Of a stretch of 48,731 nucleotides of DNA, positions 1-8,178 are shown one piece after another. The first letter of the stretch is position 1, and each line of letters begins with the position of its first letter. The position numbers and the translations under genes are program-made. Under the pieces are notes generated by a model. That model did no database searches. It was given only the letters and a program-made list of their open reading frames with translations, and was not told the origin of the DNA. Source of the stretch: AEGEAN-183 sp964614345 (GTDB lineage: Bacteria; Pseudomonadota; Gammaproteobacteria; Magnimaribacterales; Magnimaribacteraceae); NCBI GenBank assembly GCA_964614345.1, contig CAZTLP010000006.1, forward strand, positions 1 through 48,731, in the 5' to 3' direction.

Positions 1-593
1 AGTACTACATCAAAACCAAGGTTAAGAGGTTTCTGAACATATGATGAACAAAAAGTATTATCACAAACACTTATCAAATTATGTTTCTTAGCGAATGCAC
101 TGACTTTCTCTAAATCAACAATTTTAAGAAGAGGGTTTGAAGGAGATTCAACCCATATCATTCTTGAGTTAGGCTTAAGTAAAGACTCTAAGTCATCTAA
201 AGAACTTAGATTATTATAAGAAAATTCTAATCCTGAAGACCTTTTCCTAACATTTTCAAATAACCTGTAAGTTCCTCCGTATAGGTCGTCCATGCTGATA
301 ATGTGATCACCCGTATCTAGTAACTCCAAAACAGTAGCAGTTGCTGCCATCCCAGATGAAAAAGCAAATCCTTGACCTCCTTCTTCTAAATCTGCCATAC
401 AAACTTCCAGAGCTTTTCTTGTAGGGTTTGAAGTACGAGAATAATCAAAGCCTTTGTGTTCCCCTGGGCTCTCTTGTACATAAGTTGAGCTGGTGTAAAT
501 GGGTCCAATAATAGCTCCAGTAGATGGGTCAGGTTCCTGACCTGAGTGGATAGCTTTTGTTGCAAATCCTTGAGTATTTTTTTTACCTTTCAT
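1..593 (-). CDS. Cystathionine gamma-lyase/gamma-synthase-like PLP enzyme (3'-partial)
   Basis: An open frame of 197 codons starts at the ATG complementary to 591-593 and runs off the left edge, so the C-terminal half is missing. The protein starts MKGKKNTQGFATKAIHSGQ and contains YSRTSNPTRKALE, FSSGMAATATVLELL, DDLYGGTYRLFE and WVESPSNPLL, all typical of the Cys/Met-metabolism PLP-enzyme family (fold type I). The PLP lysine lies beyond the window, so it cannot be checked. The start is 5 nt after the stop of the cystathionine beta-synthase-like gene on the same strand. The pair is therefore probably one transcript doing transsulfuration: homocysteine plus serine to cystathionine, then to cysteine. 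Whether this copy acts as a lyase (reverse direction) or as MetB cannot be told from the N-terminal half. The neighbouring CBS favours the lyase. Confidence 0.85.
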   Translation of the reverse strand, partial: MKGKKNTQGFATKAIHSGQEPDPSTGAIIGPIYTSSTYVQESPGEHKGFDYSRTSNPTRKALEVCMADLEEGGQGFAFSSGMAATATVLELLDTGDHIISMDDLYGGTYRLFENVRKRSSGLEFSYNNLSSLDDLESLLKPNSRMIWVESPSNPLLKIVDLEKVSAFAKKHNLISVCDNTFCSSYVQKPLNLGFDVV

Positions 594-598
594 TATTT

Positions 599-1978
599 TT
601 AGCTTACTTTAAATAGACTCTTATACCTATTTATCAAATCGACCTTAGTAATAAACCCAAGGAATCTGTTAGCGTCAAATAATATTGCTACTTTGCCTTC
701 AGATAAAATCTTATAAAGTTCCTCCTCATCAGAATTGACATCAAGTGTTTCTAGATCTCTAACCATAATGGAATCGATGGATTTGGAAAAATGACTTTCA
801 TCTTTATAAACATTGAGTAAAAGATCTTCTTCATCAACAATACCTACTAACTTTTCCTCTTCTAAGACAGGCAGTTGAGATACATCAGATGCCCTCATTC
901 TGTTGTAAGCAGTCATTAAGGTGTCCTGAGGATTTACACTAATCATTTCACCTTTATCAGCCCTTCTTCTAATCAGGTCAGCTAAATTGCCTTGTTCTTC
1001 TTCTTCGGTTAGTTCATTGTCTTTTAGCCAGGACTTACTGAAGGCCTTTGATAAATATTTGTTACCTGTATCACAAACGAAAGTTGCAACTTTCTTAGGA
1101 GAGTCCTGTTTCTGGCACCATTTTATAGCCCCACAGACTAAAGTTCCGGTAGAAGACCCTGCTAAAATACCTTCTTCTTTAAGTAATTGCTGAAGGACCT
1201 CAAAAGCTTCCTTGTCCGTAACTGTTACAGCATCATCTACTAAGTCTAAATTCAAATTAGTTGGTATAAAGTCTTCCCCAACCCCTTCAACAAGCCATGA
1301 TCCTCCATCGAATTTGTAGTTTCCTTTGGTAACAGCATCTGCCACTATAGATCCTTCAGGATCGGCGACAATCATTTGTAAACCAGAATCTTTTTCTTTA
1401 AAGAATTCAGCTAATCCAGTTACGGTTCCGCCAGACCCTACTCCAGCTACAAATGCATCTAATTTTCCTTCCATTTGCTCCCAGATCTCTGGTGCAGTAG
1501 AAGTTCTATGAGCTAATGGATTAGCAGGATTTGAAAATTGATCTGCAAAAAAGGACCCCTCAATCTCCGAAGCAAGTTTTCTTGCAACATCCTGATAATA
1601 CTCTGGGTGTCCTTCAGCAACATCTGAGCGAGTTATTTTTACCTCAGCTCCTAAACCTTCCAAGTGAAGAATTTTTTCCCTGCTCATCTTGTCAGGGATA
1701 ACCAATATTATTTTATACCCTTTTAAAGCTGCAACTAAAGCCAGACCAATACCAGTATTTCCTGCAGTTGCTTCTATGATGGTTCCGCCTGGTTTTAAAA
1801 CTCCAGATTTTTCTGCTTCTTCTATTATTGAGAGTCCGATTCTGTCTTTGATTGAACCACCTGGATTGTGATTTTCAAGTTTTACATACAGTTCACATGG
1901 TCCAGTATCGAAAGCATTAAGCTTTATCATTGGTGTATTACCAATAATATCTAAGAGAGATTTACCTATTGAGTTCAT
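599..1978 (-). CDS. Cystathionine beta-synthase-like enzyme with C-terminal CBS-domain pair
   Basis: 459 aa, a fold-type II PLP enzyme of the cysteine synthase/CBS family. PLP lysine is K44 in NPGGSIKDR. The substrate loop is TAGNTG (71-76) and the phosphate-binding loop is GSGGTVTG (181-188). From about residue 335 to the end there is a pair of CBS (Bateman) modules, for example MTAYNRMRASDVSQLPVLEE and GKVAILFDANRFLGFITK. The long C-terminal regulatory part separates it from plain CysK/CysM (about 300-320 aa) and matches cystathionine beta-synthase, where this region can bind adenosyl ligands. Likely reaction: serine (or O-acetylserine) plus homocysteine to cystathionine. The gamma-lyase-like gene follows after 5 nt. 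Ligand control through the Bateman module is inferred from the family. Confidence 0.88.
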   Translation of the reverse strand: MNSIGKSLLDIIGNTPMIKLNAFDTGPCELYVKLENHNPGGSIKDRIGLSIIEEAEKSGVLKPGGTIIEATAGNTGIGLALVAALKGYKIILVIPDKMSREKILHLEGLGAEVKITRSDVAEGHPEYYQDVARKLASEIEGSFFADQFSNPANPLAHRTSTAPEIWEQMEGKLDAFVAGVGSGGTVTGLAEFFKEKDSGLQMIVADPEGSIVADAVTKGNYKFDGGSWLVEGVGEDFIPTNLNLDLVDDAVTVTDKEAFEVLQQLLKEEGILAGSSTGTLVCGAIKWCQKQDSPKKVATFVCDTGNKYLSKAFSKSWLKDNELTEEEEQGNLADLIRRRADKGEMISVNPQDTLMTAYNRMRASDVSQLPVLEEEKLVGIVDEEDLLLNVYKDESHFSKSIDSIMVRDLETLDVNSDEEELYKILSEGKVAILFDANRFLGFITKVDLINRYKSLFKVS

Positions 1979-2062
1979 TTTTTTAAAAGAGTTATATTGG
2001 GTTACTATTATAAAGTTTTTAAAATTATTGTTTTAATACTAACCTGAATAGGAGCAAAATTA

Positions 2063-2911
2063 ATGTCTGAAGTAAATAAAAATCAAAAGGATTTCTGGTC
2101 GGGAAAAGGTGGAGACATTTGGGTTGAACGTCAAAATGCTATGGACACAATGTTAAGTCCTCTTGGTGAAGCTGCCCTTAACAAACTAGATTTTAATGAA
2201 GAAGAAAATGTCTTAGATATAGGATGTGGATGCGGTCATACTACTCTTAACATAGCAGAAAGGATTGGGCCTTCAGGAAACGTCACTGGATTAGATATTT
2301 CCGAACCTATGTTAAAAAGAGCTAAAGAGTCAGCGGTTGAGATGTCTTTAACCAACACATCCTTTAAATGTGTTGATGTACAGACGGAAGATTTAGGTGA
2401 AGCAATTTACTCTACTGCCTTTTCAAGATTTGGAGTCATGTTTTTTGAAGACTCGATAGCAGCATTTAAAAATATCAATAAAAGTTTAATTTCAGGAGGT
2501 TGTCTGTCCTTTGTATGCTGGCAATCACCAGCAGTAAATCCATGGCAGTCTTTATTTATACAAGAAATTAAAAAATTCCTTGAATTACCTTCTCCTCCAC
2601 CAAGGAGTCCTGGTCCATTTGCTTTTATGGAATCAGAATATATTTCTTCAATCCTAGAGGAAAGTAAATTTCAAGATATAACAATAGAAGGATATGAAAC
2701 TGAAGTTAATATGTTTTCAGGTAGAAGCCTTTCTGACTCAGTTAAAGATTATATTTCTATTAATCCTGTAGTAACTGGAATGTTAAAAGAATCTTCTGAA
2801 AATAAGATAGCTGAGATCATAGATTCAGCCATAGAAGCATTTTCCCCTTATTACACTGAGAAAGGGCTTATTTTTCCTAGTGCTACTTGGTTGGTTACTG
2901 CTAGAAAATAG
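2063..2911 (+). CDS. Class I SAM-dependent methyltransferase
   Basis: 282 aa. Motif I is VLDIGCGCGHTTLNIA around residues 50-65, followed by the acidic motif GNVTGLDISEPMLKRA and by FKCVDVQTEDLG, giving a Rossmann-type methyltransferase of the UbiE/Methyltransf_25 kind. The start has AGGAG about 9 nt upstream. The substrate is unknown; the C-terminal half (FLELPSPPPRSPGPFAFME onward) resembles small-molecule methyltransferases rather than rRNA or protein enzymes. It stands alone on the plus strand and converges on the VOC gene with only 6 nt between the two stop codons. Confidence 0.85.
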   Translation: MSEVNKNQKDFWSGKGGDIWVERQNAMDTMLSPLGEAALNKLDFNEEENVLDIGCGCGHTTLNIAERIGPSGNVTGLDISEPMLKRAKESAVEMSLTNTSFKCVDVQTEDLGEAIYSTAFSRFGVMFFEDSIAAFKNINKSLISGGCLSFVCWQSPAVNPWQSLFIQEIKKFLELPSPPPRSPGPFAFMESEYISSILEESKFQDITIEGYETEVNMFSGRSLSDSVKDYISINPVVTGMLKESSENKIAEIIDSAIEAFSPYYTEKGLIFPSATWLVTARK

Positions 2912-2917
2912 ACTGGA

Positions 2918-3298
2918 TTAACCCATCTTACAGAAGACAAGTTTATTGCCGTCTAGATCTCTCACGTAAGCGCCATAAAATGTTGGAACTCGCTGTCCCG
3001 GTTCACCTTCATCCGAAGCACCTAACTCAATAGCCTTTGCGTACATAGAATCAACCTCTTCTGTTGAGTCTAATGTAATACCAGTCATGTTACCGTTACC
3101 CACAGTTGCAGGTTTGCCATCATAAGGTACGAAAATTGCAAAGACTGTATCATCATCCTTTAAAGTATAAAAAAAGCTCCTCTCATTAGGGGCAAAACTT
3201 CTAGCTTGTAAGTCTTCAAATAGTTGGTCATAAAATTCTTTTGCTTTTCCAAGATCATTTGTGCCCACAGTTACATACTTTGCTATTCTTCCTGCCAT
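2918..3298 (-). CDS. VOC superfamily (glyoxalase/bleomycin-resistance-like) protein
   Basis: 126 aa. The sequence shows the vicinal-oxygen-chelate pattern: an N-terminal strand (IAKYVTVGTNDLGKAKEFYDQLF), a central FAIFVPYDGKPATVGNGN, MTGITLDSTEEVDSMYAKAIELGA, and a C-terminal strand YGAYVRDLDGNKLVFCK, where the terminal D-G-N-K-L is typical. These proteins are metal-dependent dioxygenases, lyases or binding proteins; no specific substrate can be read here. It lies 10 nt after the small exported protein gene and is probably co-transcribed with it. Confidence 0.8.
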   Translation of the reverse strand: MAGRIAKYVTVGTNDLGKAKEFYDQLFEDLQARSFAPNERSFFYTLKDDDTVFAIFVPYDGKPATVGNGNMTGITLDSTEEVDSMYAKAIELGASDEGEPGQRVPTFYGAYVRDLDGNKLVFCKMG

Positions 3299-3308
3299 TT
3301 TTTACTCC

Positions 3309-3680
3309 TTATTCTTGTAATTCTGAGTCATACAAACTTATGGAATCACATTTACTGATGTTTGCGAATTCATCATCAATAGCTTGTATCGCTCCGTTGC
3401 TTATTTCGTTTCTCACTTTTCCCCAAACAGCAGTGTCAGGATAAGTATCAATAAACATAAAACCATCCATATCAGATGAAACCACAGGTTGAAGTACTTG
3501 ACTGGTAATTTTTGATCCAGACAGGTCATTGACAGCATCTAGCCATTTTTGATTCATTTCTTTTACATCATCTAATTTCTTACCATCTAGTAGCTTGCAC
3601 TCAAAAACGGCAACCGTGCTTGCATTAAGTGACAAAACAGAGAAACAAGACAAACTTACAATTAAAATTAATTTTTTCAT
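3309..3680 (-). CDS. Small exported protein of unknown function
   Basis: 123 aa from the ATG complementary to 3678-3680. An in-frame ATG 15 nt further upstream is less likely because AGGAG lies between the two ATGs, correctly spaced for the inner one. The N terminus MKKLILIVSLSCFSVLSLNA is a Sec signal peptide with cleavage probably after LNA. The mature protein starts STVAVFECKLLDGKKLDDVK and contains two cysteines, a WLDAV segment and FIDTYPDTAVWG. It resembles small periplasmic proteins with a dimeric alpha/beta-barrel-like repeat, but I do not recognise the family. The VOC gene follows 10 nt downstream. Confidence 0.7.
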   Translation of the reverse strand: MKKLILIVSLSCFSVLSLNASTVAVFECKLLDGKKLDDVKEMNQKWLDAVNDLSGSKITSQVLQPVVSSDMDGFMFIDTYPDTAVWGKVRNEISNGAIQAIDDEFANISKCDSISLYDSELQE

Positions 3681-3778
3681 TTTCACTCCTTTCATTTATT
3701 AAGACATTAATTAATCTTAAAAACAATAAAAATAAGGAATTTTCAATCTTGTTAAGATCAAAATAAACCAATTGAGAG

Positions 3779-3856
3779 TGGTGGACCCAGAAAGACTTGA
3801 ACTTTCAACCTCCTGCATGTCATACAGGCACTCTAACCAAGTTGAGCTATGGGTCC
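3779..3856 (-). tRNA. tRNA-Val (anticodon GAC)
   Basis: On the minus strand the acceptor arm GGACCCA pairs with TGGGTCC, then comes discriminator A and an encoded CCA (3779-3781). The D-arm is GCTCAACTTGGTTAGAGT. The anticodon stem CCTGT/GCAGG closes the 7-nt loop ATGACAT, which reads U33 then GAC. The T-arm is GAAAG TTCAAGT CTTTC. All arms pair, so this is a complete elongator tRNA for GUC/GUU valine codons. Confidence 0.93.
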
Positions 3857-3865
3857 TTAAGCTGA

Positions 3866-3871
3866 AGTATA
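3866..3871 (-). promoter_or_regulatory. -10 element of the tRNA-Val promoter
   Basis: TATACT on the minus strand lies 9 nt before the mature tRNA 5' end, a suitable place for a sigma-70 -10 box. No clear -35 hexamer is visible at 16-18 nt spacing. Confidence 0.4.
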
Positions 3872-3953
3872 ACGAATCTAAGTTAGAAGTTAAGAAACAA
3901 AAAACTCTCTACAAATTTGTGTCTTTATTGCAAGATATATAAAGATAGTGAGA

Positions 3954-4946
3954 ATGAAAAAATTAGTAAAGGACAGCAGTGCCTTTAAAGACCCTCTTAA
4001 TGAATTGGGCTGGAAAGACTCGAACTTCAAAGATTATGAAGATCAAAGAGATTATTTGAAAAAAAATAATGGAATTAAGGACTTAAAAATTCTTAGTCCA
4101 GAAGAAATTGAAGAAGCTAAAAGAATTTTTGACCAAGATGGATTTGTTGTTATAAAAGATGCTCTTAAAAAACGGGAACTCGAAAAACTAAAAAAAGGTT
4201 GTGATGAAGTCATAAGAGAAATCTTAGCACTTGATAAAGGAAGGGTTGGGAATCGCGGCTCTCATCGTTACTCTTTTGGCTCTTCAAGTATTACTGGACA
4301 TTTAATGCACCGCTCAGAATGGGCAATGCTCTTGGACCTACCAACTGTAACCCCTATTCTCAAAGCTATATTTGATTCTTCTGAATATATAGCAAGAGGA
4401 GGTGGAGGTGATTTTTGTCTACCAGGAGCAACTGAGTATCAGCATCTTCATTCAGATATGGGTGATAGACATGAATTTTCAGGTTTTACTTTTGGCTCTT
4501 TTCGTGATGATCGAGGCAAATTAACAGTTAGAGATCTACCTTGTCCTTATGTTTGCTGCAATTTTCTAATGGTAGACTTCACTAAAATAAATGGACCAAC
4601 TCGCCAAATTCCAGGTACACAAAATAATTTAGATAAAATTCCTAAAATTCATGAAGAACCAGAGTGGATGAAACTTAGCACAGTTTGTCCCGCTCCAGCA
4701 GGTAGTGTATTAATACGAGATGTAAGGGCCTGGCATGGAGGCACTCCTAACTTATCTAAAGAAGTAAGAGCTATTCCAAATGCAGAATTCTTTGCTCCTT
4801 GGTATAGAGAACCTATGCCTATAAGCATGCCCAGAGAAATTTATGATAACTTATCTGATCATGGTAAGAATATAGCTCGATATATTGTGTGTGATTCCAA
4901 CGAGACTATAAAAACAGGCTATAGCTTAAAAAATGCAAGCACTTAG
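3954..4946 (+). CDS. Phytanoyl-CoA dioxygenase (PhyH) family Fe(II)/2-oxoglutarate oxygenase
   Basis: 330 aa from the ATG at 3954; a GTG two codons upstream (3948) is the alternative and neither has a strong ribosome site. The N-terminal part of the core is DQDGFVVIKDALKKRELEKL, typical of PhyH enzymes. The iron-binding triad is visible as HSD in TEYQHLHSDMGDRHEF (H166, D168) and the distal histidine in RDVRAWHGGTPNLS (H261), followed by the 2-oxoglutarate arginine in KEVRAIPNAEF. The family hydroxylates acyl-CoAs and many small molecules; the substrate here is unknown. It is followed by two hydrolase genes on the same strand, 77 nt away, possibly a small catabolic cluster. Confidence 0.82.
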   Translation: MKKLVKDSSAFKDPLNELGWKDSNFKDYEDQRDYLKKNNGIKDLKILSPEEIEEAKRIFDQDGFVVIKDALKKRELEKLKKGCDEVIREILALDKGRVGNRGSHRYSFGSSSITGHLMHRSEWAMLLDLPTVTPILKAIFDSSEYIARGGGGDFCLPGATEYQHLHSDMGDRHEFSGFTFGSFRDDRGKLTVRDLPCPYVCCNFLMVDFTKINGPTRQIPGTQNNLDKIPKIHEEPEWMKLSTVCPAPAGSVLIRDVRAWHGGTPNLSKEVRAIPNAEFFAPWYREPMPISMPREIYDNLSDHGKNIARYIVCDSNETIKTGYSLKNAST

Positions 4947-5023
4947 TTTCTATAAAATGGATAAGTAGCTCTTGTTTCCGAGTTACACTTCTTTTTTGAT
5001 ATAGTTTATAAAGGAGAGAAGAC

Positions 5024-6028
5024 ATGATTAAATTTTTAATGAAGTTGCCTGATTGGCTTTTAATACTACTTTCTAGAAAAAAACAAATCCAAAAAGGGGA
5101 AAGAATACTCCATGCACCCTTTCAGTTTTTATTAAAACTTAGCGAAAATATGGTTACGGATTGGGAAACCATAACACCTGATCAATTTAGAGCAGGCTAT
5201 TTAGAACAGAGTAGGATCTCTTCAGGATTCCCTTCAACAATTAAATGGAAAGACCATGATGTGGAAGTAGAAGACTCGACTATCAAAGTAAGAGAATACT
5301 ATTCTGACTCCACAAGTAATAACTCTGCCGCTTTAGTTTACTTCCATGGCGGCGGATGGGTTATAGGCGACATAGAAACTCATCATGAACTTACTGGTCT
5401 TTTGTGCAATAAACTTGAAGCTAAAGTTTTTTCTGTAGACTATCGTCTTTCTCCAGAAAGTAAATTTCCTACTCCATTAGAAGACTGTGAGAAAGCATTT
5501 GAGTGGGTAATCAATAATTCAGAGGATTTGGGTGTTGATAAAAATAGAATTGCTGCAGGTGGAGACAGCGCAGGTGGAAACTTAACTGCAACGCTATGTT
5601 TAAAAAGAAGAAATGAAGGAAAAAGTCTGCCTAAAGCTCAACTTTTGTTTTATCCGGTAACAGATTTACAATTAAATAAAGAGTCAATGGACCAATGCGC
5701 TGATGGTTTTTTTCTTACCAAAGACGCAATGTTTTGGTTCAGAAAACACTATTTAAATTCTATGGAAGAAATGCATGATCCGCTTGTTTCACCTTTACTT
5801 GAGAGTAATCTCTCCAACCTGCCTCCGGCAATAGTTTCAACAGCAGGATTTGACCCTTTGCGTGATGAAGGTGATGAATATGCCAATAAGTTAATTTCTT
5901 CAGGAGTAAAAGTGTTTCATCAAGAAAACGATGGCTTTATCCATGGCTTTGCCAATATGAGCTATATTCCTAAAGTTCCTGAAACTTTAGATGAGATTTG
6001 TACCAATCTTAAAGAAATGATGAAGTGA
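5024..6028 (+). CDS. Alpha/beta hydrolase, hormone-sensitive-lipase (esterase family IV) type
   Basis: 334 aa. The oxyanion motif HGGGW (residues 108-112) and nucleophile motif GDSAGG (S182) define bacterial family IV esterases. The triad is completed by D277 (GFDPLRDEG) and H307 (DGFIHGFANM). Length fits the family. No signal peptide is evident; the N-terminal hydrophobic stretch LPDWLLILLS is short. The start has AAAGGAGAGAAGAC just upstream. The next gene starts with a GTG overlapping this stop codon by 4 nt, so the two hydrolases are translationally coupled. Confidence 0.85.
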   Translation: MIKFLMKLPDWLLILLSRKKQIQKGERILHAPFQFLLKLSENMVTDWETITPDQFRAGYLEQSRISSGFPSTIKWKDHDVEVEDSTIKVREYYSDSTSNNSAALVYFHGGGWVIGDIETHHELTGLLCNKLEAKVFSVDYRLSPESKFPTPLEDCEKAFEWVINNSEDLGVDKNRIAAGGDSAGGNLTATLCLKRRNEGKSLPKAQLLFYPVTDLQLNKESMDQCADGFFLTKDAMFWFRKHYLNSMEEMHDPLVSPLLESNLSNLPPAIVSTAGFDPLRDEGDEYANKLISSGVKVFHQENDGFIHGFANMSYIPKVPETLDEICTNLKEMMK

Positions 6029-6837
6029 GATTTTTATACTTACCTTTATTGTCCTTAAGTTTAATAAATGTGAATCTAGTGGCTGAAGATAAAATTTTTG
6101 ATCCTATTAGAACTAAATTAGATGATGAAAGTTCGATAAGTGATCCAAGAATCCAGCATTTAAGTTATGTCTTTGAAGAAACTGGAGAAACTTTACCGTA
6201 TGCCCTATTTGTACCGTCTAAATATATGAAGGGAAAGAAAACTTCTTTAATAGTTTCTCTGCATGGTTTAACCAGAACTTATGACTGGCTGATGGGCTAC
6301 GAAGGTTTACTAGACTTTGCCGAAGAAATGGATTTTATAGTAGTTACTCCTCTCGGTTATACCAGAAATGGTTGGTATGGTGCTTGGTCAACAGGACTAG
6401 ATGAAAGATCATTAGAAAAAGAGGGGCTTTATAGTGAAAAAGATGTAATGAATGTCTTAGAACTTGTAAAAGAAAATTACACGATAGATCTAAAAAACAT
6501 ATTCTTATGGGGTCATAGTATGGGAGGGGCTGGAACTTATCATTTGGGAATGAAATACCCAAGCTTATGGAAAGCTCTGGCATTGGCTGCTCCAGCACCA
6601 CCACAAACAAGAAAAATGGAAGATCTAAAAATTCTTCAAGGTACACCTATTCTTGTCTTGCAAGGCACAAATGACACGTTGCTTTACCCAACCAGAGAAT
6701 GGGTGGCTGAAATGAAAAAATTAGAAATGAACTACATTTACGATGAAATTGATGGAGCAGACCATTCTTTCTTTGTTTCAAAAAACAAGAAAAATATGAA
6801 AAAAATCTTTGATTTTTTTGTAGATAATAGAAATTAA
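6025..6837 (+). CDS. Exported alpha/beta hydrolase (esterase/PHB-depolymerase-like)
   Basis: 270 aa starting at a GTG whose last bases form the TGA of the preceding esterase (GTGA overlap). MRFLYLPLLSLSLINVNLVA reads as a Sec signal peptide, so the enzyme is probably periplasmic. The nucleophile motif is GHSMGGAGTYH (S165), with D217 (QGTNDTLLYP) and H247 (GADHSF) completing a likely triad. YALFVPSKY near residue 60 and SLHGLTRT near 80 are typical of esterase_phd/carboxylesterase-like proteins. The paired cytoplasmic and exported esterases suggest stepwise ester degradation, which is inference. Confidence 0.78.
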   Translation: MRFLYLPLLSLSLINVNLVAEDKIFDPIRTKLDDESSISDPRIQHLSYVFEETGETLPYALFVPSKYMKGKKTSLIVSLHGLTRTYDWLMGYEGLLDFAEEMDFIVVTPLGYTRNGWYGAWSTGLDERSLEKEGLYSEKDVMNVLELVKENYTIDLKNIFLWGHSMGGAGTYHLGMKYPSLWKALALAAPAPPQTRKMEDLKILQGTPILVLQGTNDTLLYPTREWVAEMKKLEMNYIYDEIDGADHSFFVSKNKKNMKKIFDFFVDNRN

Positions 6838-6843
6838 ATCAGA

Positions 6844-8064
6844 CTAGCTTTCGTTGTATTTAGAAAGTTCTATTCTCGCTATGGTTCTACGGTGAACTTC
6901 ATCTGGTCCGTCAGCTATTCTTAATGTTCTTTGACCCGCATAAAGCCTTGCAAGAGGCGTGTCTTGTGACACTCCTGCTCCTCCGTGGATTTGTATTGCT
7001 TTATCAATAACCCTCAAAGCCATATTTGGGACAGCAACTTTAATCTGAGCAATTTCACTTCTTGCGATCTTATTTCCAACTGTGTCCATCATATAAGCTG
7101 CTTTCAAAGTTAAAAGTCTGCACATTTCAATTTCTGTTCGACAATCAGCAATAACATCATAATTACCACCCAATTCAGATAAAGGTTTTCCAAATGCAAT
7201 TCTTGAAGTTGATCTTTTACAAAGTAATTCTAGTGCTCTCTCTGCCGACCCTATAGTTCTCATGCAATGATGAATTCTTCCTGGGCCCAATCTTCCTTGA
7301 GCAATCTCAAAGCCCCTTCCCTCTCCTAACAGAAGATTATCTTTAGGTACTCTAACATCAGTAAATTTCATATGGGCATGACCATGAGGTGCGTCGTCAG
7401 AGCCAAAAACAGTCATCATTCTCTTTATCTCTACTCCAGGTGTATCCATTGGAACAAGAATCTGGGATTGTCTTCGATGTTTGGGGTTATCAGGGTTAGT
7501 TACCCCCATAAATACTATAATCTTACAACGCGGATCTCCTGCACCCGAGGTCCACCACTTCTCTCCATTAATTACATAATCATCACCATCAGCCACAATA
7601 GAACTTCCTATATTAGTGGCATCTGAAGATGCAACATTGGGTTCGGTCATTCCGAAAGCAGACCTTATTTCACCTTCAAGTAAAGGTTTTAACCATTTTT
7701 CTTGTTGTTCTGGGCTTCCATATTGAGCAATTACCTCCATATTTCCTGTATCTGGAGCTGAGCAGTTAAAAATCTCTGATGCAATTCCCGATCTTCCCAT
7801 TAACTCTGCTAAAGGCGCGTAGTCAAGATTACTCATGCTTTCACCCATTGGGTTCTCCGGAAGAAATAGATTCCATAAACCTTCTTTTTTAGCGATTTTC
7901 TTTTTATCTTCAATTATTTGAGGAATCTGCCACCTATTTCCTTGCTTAGTATTCTCTTCCATTTGCTCTGCATAAATGGATTCAGCAGGAAATATATGCT
8001 CATCCATAAATTGAGAAATTCTTATTCCTAATTCTTTTGATCTTTCTGAATTATCGAGATTCAC
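6844..8064 (-). CDS. Acyl-CoA dehydrogenase family protein (ACAD10/11- or FadE-like)
   Basis: 406 aa, beginning at a GTG with GGGAG 6-7 nt upstream. ACAD family signatures include FGMTEPNVASSDATNI and the FAD/acyl region EKWWTSGAGDPRCKIIVFMG; the C-terminal helical domain has RIAFGKPLSELGG, QIHGGAGVSQDTPLARLYAG and RIADGPDEVHRRTIARIEL. The last motif with D-E-V-H is typical of the long-chain ACAD10/11 branch. Flavoenzyme introducing a 2,3-double bond in acyl-CoA. The divergent lysR gene lies 114 nt upstream and may control it. Confidence 0.87.
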   Translation of the reverse strand: MNLDNSERSKELGIRISQFMDEHIFPAESIYAEQMEENTKQGNRWQIPQIIEDKKKIAKKEGLWNLFLPENPMGESMSNLDYAPLAELMGRSGIASEIFNCSAPDTGNMEVIAQYGSPEQQEKWLKPLLEGEIRSAFGMTEPNVASSDATNIGSSIVADGDDYVINGEKWWTSGAGDPRCKIIVFMGVTNPDNPKHRRQSQILVPMDTPGVEIKRMMTVFGSDDAPHGHAHMKFTDVRVPKDNLLLGEGRGFEIAQGRLGPGRIHHCMRTIGSAERALELLCKRSTSRIAFGKPLSELGGNYDVIADCRTEIEMCRLLTLKAAYMMDTVGNKIARSEIAQIKVAVPNMALRVIDKAIQIHGGAGVSQDTPLARLYAGQRTLRIADGPDEVHRRTIARIELSKYNES

Positions 8065-8178
8065 TTTTTTCTCCCTATAAGTTTAATAAATTCTTTTTTT
8101 CGGGCACTATAAGTTAGAATGATATTGCCCATTAATAATCAGCTTTGAGTTTAACCTAAGAAATCAGCTTATAAAAGA

